Assembly (NCBI GenBank): GCA_023265015.1
Contig: JAHFUO010000023.1
Coordinates: 1 to 33,125 of the forward strand
DNA: 33,125 nt
Reading direction: 5' to 3'
Source of the DNA: Acidobacteriota bacterium
GTDB lineage: Bacteria; Acidobacteriota; Vicinamibacteria; Vicinamibacterales; UBA2999
Every line of letters begins with the position of its first letter. The first letter of the stretch is position 1. The translations under genes were made by a program, and so were the position numbers. This document shows, one piece after another, positions 6,001 through 13,279 of this stretch. Below the pieces are notes generated by a model. It made no database searches. It worked only from the letters and a program-made list of their open reading frames with translations, and was not told the origin of the DNA.

Positions 6001-8898
6001 ATGAACAGTTGGCGCGTCATCAGCCGCGTGCTGATCCTCTGCGCAGCGATTGCGCTGCCCCGCAGCGGGTTCGCGCAGGAAGCCGTCCTGAGCGGCACCA
6101 TCACCGACAGCACGGGCGGCGTGCTGCCTGGTGTCACCGTGACAGCCCTCAACACAGCGTCCGGAAACAACTTCGTTGCGGTCACCGACGAGCGCGGCGG
6201 CTATCGCATCCCCGTGCGGATCGGCGACTACACGATCTCCGCGGAGCTCCAGGGATTCGGCGCCGCCGCGAAGACGGTTGCCGTGCAGGTCGGCCAGACC
6301 GCGGTGATGAATCTGCAGATGGCTCCGTCCACCGTGCAGGAGTCCATTGTCGTGAGCGGCGAGGCGCCGCTCATCGACACTGCCACCTCCACGCTCGGCG
6401 GCAACATCGACAAGCGGCAGATGCGGGACCTGCCGATCAACGGCCGCAACTGGATGGACCTGGCGATGCTCGCGCCCGGCAGCCGGCAGAACGAGAGCAG
6501 CAACATCCCGCAGGCGCGCCAGGGCTACTCGCAGATCAACATCGACGGCCAGCAGATCACCCACCTGATCCCGGGCACGGATCAGAACCAGCCCAGCTAC
6601 AGCATGGACGCCATCGCCGAGTTCATCGTCGTCACCAACCGGTTCGACGCGACACAGGGGCGATCGTCCGGCATGCTGGCGAACGCGGTGACCAAGTCCG
6701 GCACGAACACCTACGCCGGCACGGTCGCCGGCTACTTCCGGAGCGACAGGTTCAACGCGTCCGACTTCATCCAGAACCGCGTCGTACCGTACCAGGATCA
6801 GCAGCTCGTGACGACCTTCGGCGGGCCGATCAGGAAGGATCGGATCCATTTCTTCGGCAACTACGAGCAGGAGCGGCAGCCGCAGACGGTCACCTTCTCG
6901 AGCCCGTACCCGGCGTTCAACATCGACCTGACGGCGAAGAACCGCCAGCGGAAGGGGATCGTGCGCGGCGACGTGCAGTTCTCGTCGCGGACGCACTTCA
7001 TGACGCGCTTCCAGAAGTACTACAACGACCTGCCGAACAGCGGCACGGGCGGGGCGAGCAGCCACCCGTCCACGGCGCGGCGCGAGCAGCGGCACAGCGA
7101 CGAAATCTTCAGCACGCTCACCGAGGTGCTCGGCGTGCGCGCGGTGAACGAGATCAAGGGCGGCGCGTCGCTCTTCAACTACACGCGCGATGCCGCGGTC
7201 ACGTGGAAAGGCGGCTGTTTTCCCGATGCTCCAGTGCGCTGCGGCGGCTCGGAGACCATCAGTCTCCGCGGGTACTCGATCGGCCAGGGCGTCGGGCAGG
7301 ACCAGACGCAGAACAACTATTCGGTCAGGGACGACTTCACGTTCTCGTTCGACAAGGGCGGGCGGCAAGACGTGAAGATCGGCGGCGAGTACGTCCGCCA
7401 GGCGACCTACATCCTGTGGTGCGCGACCTGCACGGGGAGCCTCGACGCCACCAACGGCCCCGTGCCGGCCAACATCCAGTCGCTGTTCCCGGTCTGGAAC
7501 GACGCCGCGACGTGGAACCTCGCGCCGCTGTCGCCGATTTCGAGGCGCTTCACGATGAACGTGTCGAACACGAGGTTCCACTACAAGATCCCGCAGAGCC
7601 TCTACGCGGCCTGGCTGCAGGACGACTGGAAGGTGGCCAGCAAGCTGACGCTGAACCTCGGCCTGCGCTACGACGTGCAGGCCGGTGCCAACTCCGAAGG
7701 CTATGTGTTCAAGCCGTGGATCAACAACGACATCCCGTACGACCTGAACAACTTCGGCCCGCGCGTCGGCTTCGCGTATACGCTCAACCAGAAGACCGTC
7801 ATCCGCGGCGGCTACGGGTTGTTCTACGCGCAGGCGTCCACCGACGAGGGACACCAGACGGCGGAGGCGGTGCATCAGGCGGCGGCCGAGGCCCTCTACG
7901 ATGGCCGCGCCGACTTCGCCGTCAACCCGTACAACGGCCCTGTGCCGACCTACGCGCAGGTGATGGCGAACGCGTGCGATCAGAACGGCAACGCGCCGGG
8001 ATGCTACCGCCGGTCGATCACCGACGAAATCAACAGCAAGTGGCGGCGGATGCCGTACGCGCGGCAGGGATCGATCGGGCTTGAACGCCAGGTCGGCGGC
8101 GACATGTCGATGCAGGCGAACTATGTCTATACGGGCGGACGCGGCGAAGAAGTGGACACCAACATCAACCTCTCGTATAACCCCGCGACCGGCGTGAACT
8201 ACCCGTCCGCCGACCTGACCCATCGTCCGTTTCAGGATTGGGCGATCGTGCCGCTCGGCCTGCTCGAGGGCTTCTCGAACTACAAGGGCCTCGAGACGAG
8301 CGTCAACAAGCGCTTCAGCCATCATTGGCAGGCTCAGGGCACGTATACCTACTCCCATTTCCGCGACGGCTCGGGCCAGCCGCGGCAGTATTCGATCGTC
8401 AACGGATTGTTGACGCGCACACCGTACGCCTTCGCGATCCCTCCGGACATTTACGGGGGCTACGGCCTGGCGGCCACCGATCAGCGGCATCGCGCGGTCA
8501 TCAACGGCATCTACAGTCCCGGCCTCGGCATTCAGGTCAGCGGCCTCTATTTCTATGGCTCGGGATCGCGGTTGGCGACGAGGTACGGCAGCGACATCCG
8601 CGATGTCGGCTTCAACCTGATGGCGACGCAGCGGCTGCGTCCGAACGGATCGATCATCCCGCGCAATACGTTCGTCGGCTCGCCGATTCACCGCGTGGAC
8701 ATGCGCGTGCAGAAGTCGATCAGCCTCGGGCACCACACGATCGCGGGGGTCGTGGACGTCTTCAACGTCTTCAACCGCGCGAACTACGGCTCCTACACGC
8801 TCACCGAGACGAGCGCGAGCTATGGCAGGCCGTCCTACAACAGCAACCTCGCGTACCAGGCCCGCATGCTGCAGTTCGGGTTCCGGCTCGGGTTCTGA
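6001..8898 (+). CDS. Oar-like TonB-dependent outer-membrane receptor
   Basis: This is a 965-residue outer-membrane receptor, started at the ATG behind AAGGAG rather than at 5953. A signal peptide (about residues 1-25, ending GFAQ) is followed by a carboxypeptidase-regulatory-like domain (SGTITDSTGGVLPGVTVTAL, about 28-105). Next comes a plug domain (VVSGEAPLIDTATSTLGGNI, then LPINGRNWMDLAMLAPG). A long beta-barrel follows and ends in the aromatic pattern FGFRLGF typical of outer-membrane assembly. Such receptors import large or complexed substrates using TonB energy, but the substrate cannot be read from sequence. A DUF6152 gene follows after 8 bases, suggesting one transcript. A 947-codon antisense frame is only a composition shadow. 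Confidence 0.93.
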   Translation: MNSWRVISRVLILCAAIALPRSGFAQEAVLSGTITDSTGGVLPGVTVTALNTASGNNFVAVTDERGGYRIPVRIGDYTISAELQGFGAAAKTVAVQVGQTAVMNLQMAPSTVQESIVVSGEAPLIDTATSTLGGNIDKRQMRDLPINGRNWMDLAMLAPGSRQNESSNIPQARQGYSQINIDGQQITHLIPGTDQNQPSYSMDAIAEFIVVTNRFDATQGRSSGMLANAVTKSGTNTYAGTVAGYFRSDRFNASDFIQNRVVPYQDQQLVTTFGGPIRKDRIHFFGNYEQERQPQTVTFSSPYPAFNIDLTAKNRQRKGIVRGDVQFSSRTHFMTRFQKYYNDLPNSGTGGASSHPSTARREQRHSDEIFSTLTEVLGVRAVNEIKGGASLFNYTRDAAVTWKGGCFPDAPVRCGGSETISLRGYSIGQGVGQDQTQNNYSVRDDFTFSFDKGGRQDVKIGGEYVRQATYILWCATCTGSLDATNGPVPANIQSLFPVWNDAATWNLAPLSPISRRFTMNVSNTRFHYKIPQSLYAAWLQDDWKVASKLTLNLGLRYDVQAGANSEGYVFKPWINNDIPYDLNNFGPRVGFAYTLNQKTVIRGGYGLFYAQASTDEGHQTAEAVHQAAAEALYDGRADFAVNPYNGPVPTYAQVMANACDQNGNAPGCYRRSITDEINSKWRRMPYARQGSIGLERQVGGDMSMQANYVYTGGRGEEVDTNINLSYNPATGVNYPSADLTHRPFQDWAIVPLGLLEGFSNYKGLETSVNKRFSHHWQAQGTYTYSHFRDGSGQPRQYSIVNGLLTRTPYAFAIPPDIYGGYGLAATDQRHRAVINGIYSPGLGIQVSGLYFYGSGSRLATRYGSDIRDVGFNLMATQRLRPNGSIIPRNTFVGSPIHRVDMRVQKSISLGHHTIAGVVDVFNVFNRANYGSYTLTETSASYGRPSYNSNLAYQARMLQFGFRLGF

Positions 8899-8906
8899 GG
8901 TGAACG

Positions 8907-9305
8907 ATGAAAAAAATCATCAAAATTCTGTTGACCTCGGCCACTGTCCTGGCGTTCCTGGCGGGCACACCCGCGATCGCGCATCACTCCGCCAACGCCG
9001 AGTTCAACACGCAAGAGCAGCTCACGATCACCGGCGTACTCACGAAGGTCGAGAATGTGAACCCGCACTCGTGGTGGTACGTCGACGTCAAGGATTCCGA
9101 TGGAAAGGTCAGCTCGTGGAGGCTGGAATCCAACAGCCCGAGCGGCCTCATCCGGCTGGGTCTGAAGGTCAAGACCGAGGTCAAGATCGGAGACATTGTC
9201 AGCTTCAGGATTTCGCCGGCCTGGAAGGACCCTGAGGGCTCCAAGCTCGGGTGGATGAGATCGATCACGGTGAACGGCAAGGAGTTCGTGCTCACCGAGC
9301 TCTAG
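8907..9305 (+). CDS. DUF6152 periplasmic protein, paralogue 1
   Basis: This 132-residue exported protein has signal peptide MKKIIKILLTSATVLAFLAG ending TPAIA. The predicted mature chain begins HHSANAEFNTQEQLTITGVL and contains NPHSWWYVDVK. This HHS start, the T-x-x-G-x-hydrophobic strand and the NPH(S/A)W motif are what I recognise as DUF6152. The fold is probably a small beta-barrel; the function is unknown. A ribosome site (GAGGTGA) overlaps the end of the receptor gene, so the two are likely translated from one message. The paralogue at 22743 differs at about 20 positions over the mature part of about 107 residues. A role as a periplasmic partner of the receptor is inference. Confidence 0.88.
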   Translation: MKKIIKILLTSATVLAFLAGTPAIAHHSANAEFNTQEQLTITGVLTKVENVNPHSWWYVDVKDSDGKVSSWRLESNSPSGLIRLGLKVKTEVKIGDIVSFRISPAWKDPEGSKLGWMRSITVNGKEFVLTEL

Positions 9306-9510
9306 GAAACCAGTTCTCGGGTTGCTCTGGTGCTCGGGTGCTCAGGTTCTGGTTCTCCGGTTCATGGCAAGGGTTCACGGTGCTCAGGTGGTTCCTCCGG
9401 TTCACAGGTTTTCCGCGCGAACCCACCGGTGCACCCAAGAACCGATGAACCCGCGCACCGGAACCCAAGCACCTGAGCACCCGAGCAACCTGAGAACCGT
9501 ATTAAAGCGC
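9306..9510. repeat. Intergenic inverted low-complexity repeat (GGTTC/GGTGCTC words)
   Basis: The left side is made of GGTTC, GGTGCTC and CGGGTT words, and the right side of their complements. The clearest arms are TGCTCGGGTGCTCAGGT at 9331-9347 and its exact reverse complement at 9471-9487. It lies between convergent genes and could act as a bidirectional terminator or fold as a long imperfect hairpin. No T-run is present. Confidence 0.75.
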
Positions 9511-9522
9511 CGGCCCGGCTGA

Positions 9523-9951
9523 CTATCTCCGCCGGAAATTATTTCCCCGCCGGAAATTGTTTCCCGCCGCCTGCCCGCTGCCAGGCCACACCCAGCCGTC
9601 CGCCGGGCGGCGGATGCTCTTGAGGTGCACCGAGTACTCCGTCGCGCTGCGGCTGGGCGCCCCGGTGACGATCACGTGGTCGCCCGCGTTGATGCTCCCG
9701 CCCGAGATCCCCTGTTGCGTGAGCCGATTGGGATTGGCCCATTCGGCGCCGAACTGCCGCAGCACGCCCGTGCTGTCCTTCGCGGTGAAGTAGACCCACG
9801 AATGCGGGTTGCGGAGCTCGAACGACACCACGTCGCCCTCGAGCGAGACCAGTTTTTCCTCCGCGTAGTCCTTCGCAAAGGAATGGTGTGCGTCGGCCGC
9901 GGCGGCGACGAGCAGTGCGCCGATGCCCATGAGCAAGAGCGTGCGCTTCAC
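9523..9951 (-). CDS. DUF6152 periplasmic protein, divergent paralogue 2
   Basis: This 142-residue exported protein has signal peptide MKRTLLLMGIGALLVAAAADA; the mature chain is predicted to begin HHSFAKDYAEEKLVSLEGDV. It keeps the family NPHSW motif (ELRNPHSWVYFTAKD) and later GISGGSINAGDHVIVTGAPS. It is much more distant from the 8907 protein than that one is from 22743. The C-terminus ends with a duplicated motif, GNNFRRGNNFRRR, encoded by an 18-base tandem repeat (9530-9547 and 9548-9565, one base different). That tail looks like a recent local duplication. The gene stands alone upstream of dispersed repeat copy B and converges on the receptor operon. Function unknown. Confidence 0.85.
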   Translation of the reverse strand: MKRTLLLMGIGALLVAAAADAHHSFAKDYAEEKLVSLEGDVVSFELRNPHSWVYFTAKDSTGVLRQFGAEWANPNRLTQQGISGGSINAGDHVIVTGAPSRSATEYSVHLKSIRRPADGWVWPGSGQAAGNNFRRGNNFRRR

Positions 9952-9980
9952 GTGGACCTCCAGCGAATCATAATCGACAT

Positions 9981-10060
9981 GTAGAGGCGGGCCTTCCCGC
10001 CTCCGCCAAGGCTTCGGCGGGCCTCCGAAGCGCGGAGCGCGAAGGATGGCAGGTCCGCCT
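9981..10060. repeat. Dispersed repeat copy B (intergenic)
   Basis: This 80-base block matches the reverse complement of 4907-4986 at 79 of 80 positions. It starts GTAGAGGCGGGCCTTCCCGCC and ends GGCAGGTCCGCCT. It lies between the DUF6152 gene and the DUF5995 gene. It can form stems through GGCGGGCCTTCCCGCC-type arms. It shows that the DNA inside the TPR gene is a mobile or at least dispersed element. Confidence 0.9.
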
Positions 10061-10161
10061 AGCTTACCGCACCTGCCCGCTGCGCGCGGCCGGCGCTGAT
10101 GATATCCCTGGTCGGCGCAGCCGACGAGGCCGGTCGTGTCGGTGTTACCGCTCCTTCGTGG

Positions 10162-10893
10162 TCATGTTCGTTGCACTCGAGCCGTCGCGACCGGTATGAG
10201 CAGGCCCCGGGAGGCAAAGCCCGTCAGCCGGTCGAGCCTGTCGAAATAGTCCCGCTGCAGCGTGGGTGTGGGTTTGAGCGCCCAGAGGACCTCGGCGTTG
10301 GTCCAGGCGGCATCGCGGGCGGCACGAACGTTCCACATCGCGACCCGATCGTCGACGGGGGAGGTTGCCGCGTCGATGACGGCCAGCGCTCCGGTCATGT
10401 ACTCCGCCTTCACCTTCGTCTCGACCGATTCCAGCAGGCCATTGACCTGCTCGAAATCGTCGTGGCGCGCACCGCTTGAAGCCGGGGCGCCGCCCAGCTG
10501 TTCGTGCACGGTGACGATGCCGGCCGGCAGATCGCGATTGATGTGGGCATTCATGCCAGCGAGTGCGAACTGCAGCGGCTTGAGGTCGCCCCTGGCGCGC
10601 GCACCGAGAAGAGGACGCCAGGCCGGCGGTGCAGCGTCGGGATGCGAGTCGCCGGCCGCAACAGCGTCGAAGTACAGGTTCCCGAACACCACATCCAGCC
10701 GGTTCAGAAAGGCTGAATCCTGGAACGCCGTGGCGTCGATCGTCTGCCGGACGGCGAGCGTGACCTCCAGATACAGGTGGTTGAACCACCAGAGCCCGTC
10801 CGATCTGGGAAGGGTCTGCTCGATTCCCGTCATGATGCTGATGACGTGCTCGACAGATGTGGCGGGCCTTCGATCAAGAACGGACGACAGCAC
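10162..10893 (-). CDS. DUF5995 family protein
   Basis: This 243-residue protein has the recognisable DUF5995 pattern: IEQTLPRSDGLWWFNHLYLEVT, then FLNRLDVVFGNLYFDAV, PAWRPLLGARARGDLKPLQF and the highly characteristic ALAGMNAHINRDLP. A later helix DDFEQVNGLLESVETKVK follows. No signal peptide or membrane helix is visible, so it is probably cytoplasmic. The conserved His and Asn residues in GMNAHINRDL and WWFNHLY hint at a metal or catalytic centre, but no reaction is established for the family to my knowledge. The gene is single, with dispersed repeat copy B downstream. The start ATG at 10893 is the first in frame; the ribosome site AGGAGA (10899-10904 on the plus complement) supports it. Confidence 0.8.
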   Translation of the reverse strand: MLSSVLDRRPATSVEHVISIMTGIEQTLPRSDGLWWFNHLYLEVTLAVRQTIDATAFQDSAFLNRLDVVFGNLYFDAVAAGDSHPDAAPPAWRPLLGARARGDLKPLQFALAGMNAHINRDLPAGIVTVHEQLGGAPASSGARHDDFEQVNGLLESVETKVKAEYMTGALAVIDAATSPVDDRVAMWNVRAARDAAWTNAEVLWALKPTPTLQRDYFDRLDRLTGFASRGLLIPVATARVQRT

Positions 10894-11204
10894 AAGGTCT
10901 CCTGCGCGAACGCACCCGGCGCCTCAGCGTCTGACGGGCCGCTCCGACTGATATGACGACGGCTCGACGTCGAACGAACGAGCAACCGAGCGCGCCGTCT
11001 GGCCGGAGCAGCTTACCGCAATCCGCGAGCAAGTCCACCCGGAGTGTTCACGATCTTTTGACGAACGGCGAGCTCCTTGACGTGATGTGTCAGGTCTCGT
11101 GAGATGGAGTGCCATCACAGCGCCTGCTGTCGCCTGATGCGAAACGGAGGCGCTCGCGAAAGGTCTTGTTCATCGCGCGATGGCTGTGCTTAGATGGCGC
11201 GGCC
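10894..11204. other. Intergenic region, no supported gene
   Basis: I see no convincing coding frame or RNA gene here. Short frames on both strands have arginine/serine-rich shadow composition. Cytochrome remnants begin just downstream. Confidence 0.5.
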
Positions 11205-11279
11205 CGTGGCCATCTGTTCGGGGCCGATCTGCCCGACGGGGACGAGCGCGCGCTCATCGAGTTTCTGAAGACGTTCTGA
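11205..11279 (+). pseudogene. C-terminal remnant of a cytochrome c-type protein
   Basis: The plus frame reads RGHLFGADLPDGDERALIEFLKTF and then stop. This matches the typical tail of large multi-haem or peroxidase-like cytochromes (G-H-x-Y/F-G-T-x-L...ALIEFLKTL). No start, no haem motif (CxxCH) and no signal peptide are attached. It is a tail fragment only. A second, similar tail follows within 340 bases. Confidence 0.6.
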
Positions 11280-11292
11280 CGAAGGGGAGTCG

Positions 11293-11617
11293 ATCATTCC
11301 GGATCACCTGCCGCGGCCGGGCGGGTACGCCGCGCTCGGCATCCTGGGACAGGACGGACACGAGATGCCGATCGGATTCTCCAAGGTGACGGTCGGGTTC
11401 CCGCGCGCCGAGCCGGCGACCGGCGCGGTTCTGGCGCGGCTACGACGTCTACGACCCGGCGAAGGTCGGGTTCATCTCTGACGACGCGGACGCGCAGCGA
11501 GTCGGTACGCTGCTCGACACGGAGCAGGACGGGAACAGCCGGGAGGGACACACCTACGGCACCGAGCTCAGCGCCGATCGGAAGCGCGCCTTGCTCGAAT
11601 ACCTCAAGACGGAGTAG
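11293..11617 (+). pseudogene. Cytochrome c-type gene reduced to both ends by internal deletion and frameshift
   Basis: One frame first reads IPDHLPRPGGYAALGILGQD and PIGFSKVTVGFPR, which resembles the region before the first haem site in RoxA-like or peroxidase-like cytochromes. It then shifts near 11420 to a second frame reading RFWRGYDVYDPAKVGFISDD, ending with GHTYGTELSADRKRALLEYL and a stop at 11617. The expected central part with the CxxCH motifs is absent. I read this as a large internal deletion plus a frameshift. The stop lies two bases before the next gene's start codon, and its GGAG (11611-11614) may now serve as that gene's ribosome site. Confidence 0.7.
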
Positions 11618-11619
11618 CC

Positions 11620-13221
11620 ATGCCCAAGAACATCGCTGTGTGCGCGGACGGGACGGGGAACGCAAACATCCTCGGCCGAGGGACCAACGTCTTCAAGCTG
11701 TACGAGCTCGTCGATCAGAACGGGCACCGGCAAAACCCGGAACGCATCAAGGCGTCCTTGACCCCGCTGACCTCGCAGGTGGCCATCTATCACGACGGCG
11801 TCGGCACGGAAGACTTCAAGTGGCTCCGGATCTTTGCCGGCGCGACTGGTTACGGCTTGAGCCGCAACGTCAAGCAGCTCTACGGCGAGTTGTGCCGCGC
11901 GTACACGCCCGGCGACAAGATCTTCCTGTTCGGCTTCAGCCGCGGAGCGTTCACGGTCAGGACGCTGGCCGGTTTGATTTCGGCGTGCGGGATTCTGAAC
12001 CTGTTTGACGGCGACAATTACAAGACGAACGCCCAATTCCAGCGCGGGATCGACGAGGCGTACGACGAGTACCGGCGCACGTATCAGACGCGGCTGTCGA
12101 GGTTCGTCCACGGAAAGCGCCCGCCGCTCGACCAGAAGGCGAAGGACGTACTCCGGAAGCGGTTTTCAGTGGACATTCCCGCCTTCCACAACCCGGACTC
12201 GAAGCTCATCGAATTCCTCGGCGTCTGGGACACGGTGGATGCCGTCGGCCTGCCGGTCCCCTCGGCCGAGTTCGTCAACAGGTGGATCTACGCGTTCAAG
12301 TTTCCCGATAGCAAGCTGAACTCGGACGTCAAGCGCGCCTGCCATGCGCTCGCGCTCGACGAGGAGCGCGAAAGCTTCGCGCCGCTGCTGTGGAGCGAGG
12401 CGACCACGACAAGCGGGCAGACCATCGAGCAGGTGTGGTTCGCCGGCGTGCACTCGAACGTCGGCGGCGGCTACCCGCGGCAGGGCATGTCGCTCGTCGC
12501 GCTCGAGTGGATGCTGAAGAAAGCTGAGAAGCACGATCTACGGTTCATCGAACCCGACCGGGCGCTGTACGGGCTTCACGCCGACGTCGACGACAAGCTG
12601 TACGATTCCCGCGGCGGCCTCGGCATCTTCTACCGGTGGAAGCCGCGCGACGTCCAGGCCTTGTGCAAGGCGCACGGCATACAGTCGCCCAGGGTCCACC
12701 GGAGCGCCATCGAGCGCATCGCCCGGAACACGGAAGGCTACGCGCCGGGATCGATGCCTCCGAACATCGACATCGAGTCGACGACGCTTGGGGCGGCGGC
12801 CGCGGAGGTCGAGGCGCTGATCGCGCGTCATCATCAGCAAGACGCGCCGTTGGGGCTGATGCGCCGCGAGGCGGGGTGGCTGGTGTTCGGCGCCTGGTCG
12901 TACTGGCTGTTTGTCTGGGCGGTGCTGATCATTGTCGCGTTCATGGTCGTCAGCCTCGTCGGAGAAGCGGCGCGTGGCGCCGACACCTGGCTCGCGGCCG
13001 CGCGCGGGCTCGTGGAAACTGCAGCCAGTTCCCGATGGATCGGCCTGCTGCTGCAGACGCTGCGGCAGCACCCGTGGCTGGGCATCGCCCTTGTCGTCAC
13101 GCTGCTTCTGGCGCTTTGGGTCGAGCATCACCTCGACAATCGCTACTCGGAGTTCTGGCACCGGATCCGATACGACCTCCGGAATACGCTGGGCCTGGGA
13201 CGGCCGGGCGGTACTCCGTGA
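11620..13221 (+). CDS. DUF2235 (Tle1-like) alpha/beta hydrolase with C-terminal membrane helices
   Basis: This 533-residue protein belongs to DUF2235, the family that includes the Tle1 phospholipases. The N-terminus reads KNIAVCADGTGNANILGRGT. The nucleophile elbow GFSRGAFTVR places the likely catalytic serine at residue 107. LGVWDTVDAVGLPVP near 203 and FAGVHSNVGGGYPRQG near 277 are the other conserved blocks; the family usually has HSDVGGGY, so the Asn here is a variant. Two hydrophobic segments follow, about 420-447 (FVWAVLIIVAFMVVSLV) and 486-503 (LGIALVVTLLLALWV), so the enzyme is probably anchored in the inner membrane. No type VI secretion genes, VgrG or PAAR are nearby, which argues against an exported effector. 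It leads the likely operon with the next two genes. GGAG sits five bases before the ATG. Confidence 0.88.
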   Translation: MPKNIAVCADGTGNANILGRGTNVFKLYELVDQNGHRQNPERIKASLTPLTSQVAIYHDGVGTEDFKWLRIFAGATGYGLSRNVKQLYGELCRAYTPGDKIFLFGFSRGAFTVRTLAGLISACGILNLFDGDNYKTNAQFQRGIDEAYDEYRRTYQTRLSRFVHGKRPPLDQKAKDVLRKRFSVDIPAFHNPDSKLIEFLGVWDTVDAVGLPVPSAEFVNRWIYAFKFPDSKLNSDVKRACHALALDEERESFAPLLWSEATTTSGQTIEQVWFAGVHSNVGGGYPRQGMSLVALEWMLKKAEKHDLRFIEPDRALYGLHADVDDKLYDSRGGLGIFYRWKPRDVQALCKAHGIQSPRVHRSAIERIARNTEGYAPGSMPPNIDIESTTLGAAAAEVEALIARHHQQDAPLGLMRREAGWLVFGAWSYWLFVWAVLIIVAFMVVSLVGEAARGADTWLAAARGLVETAASSRWIGLLLQTLRQHPWLGIALVVTLLLALWVEHHLDNRYSEFWHRIRYDLRNTLGLGRPGGTP

Positions 13222-13279
13222 CGCAACAGCGCGTGACAGTAGGATGCGCTGCAAGCTGGTGTGTCCAAGGAGCGATTCC

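Noticed and set aside
5893-8736. 947-codon minus-strand ORF opposite the TonB receptor
   Set aside because: It is rich in Arg/Val/Asp/His with no motif and lies exactly antisense to a clear receptor; high GC codon bias on the sense strand removes antisense stops.
4907-10060. Insertion sequence or composite transposon bounded by the 80-base repeats
   Set aside because: The two copies are inverted relative to each other, but no transposase or integrase lies between them and the genes inside look like ordinary host genes.
11620-13221. DUF2235 hydrolase as a type VI secretion effector
   Set aside because: No VgrG, PAAR, Hcp, adaptor or immunity gene nearby, and the protein has its own membrane helices; the family alone is not proof.
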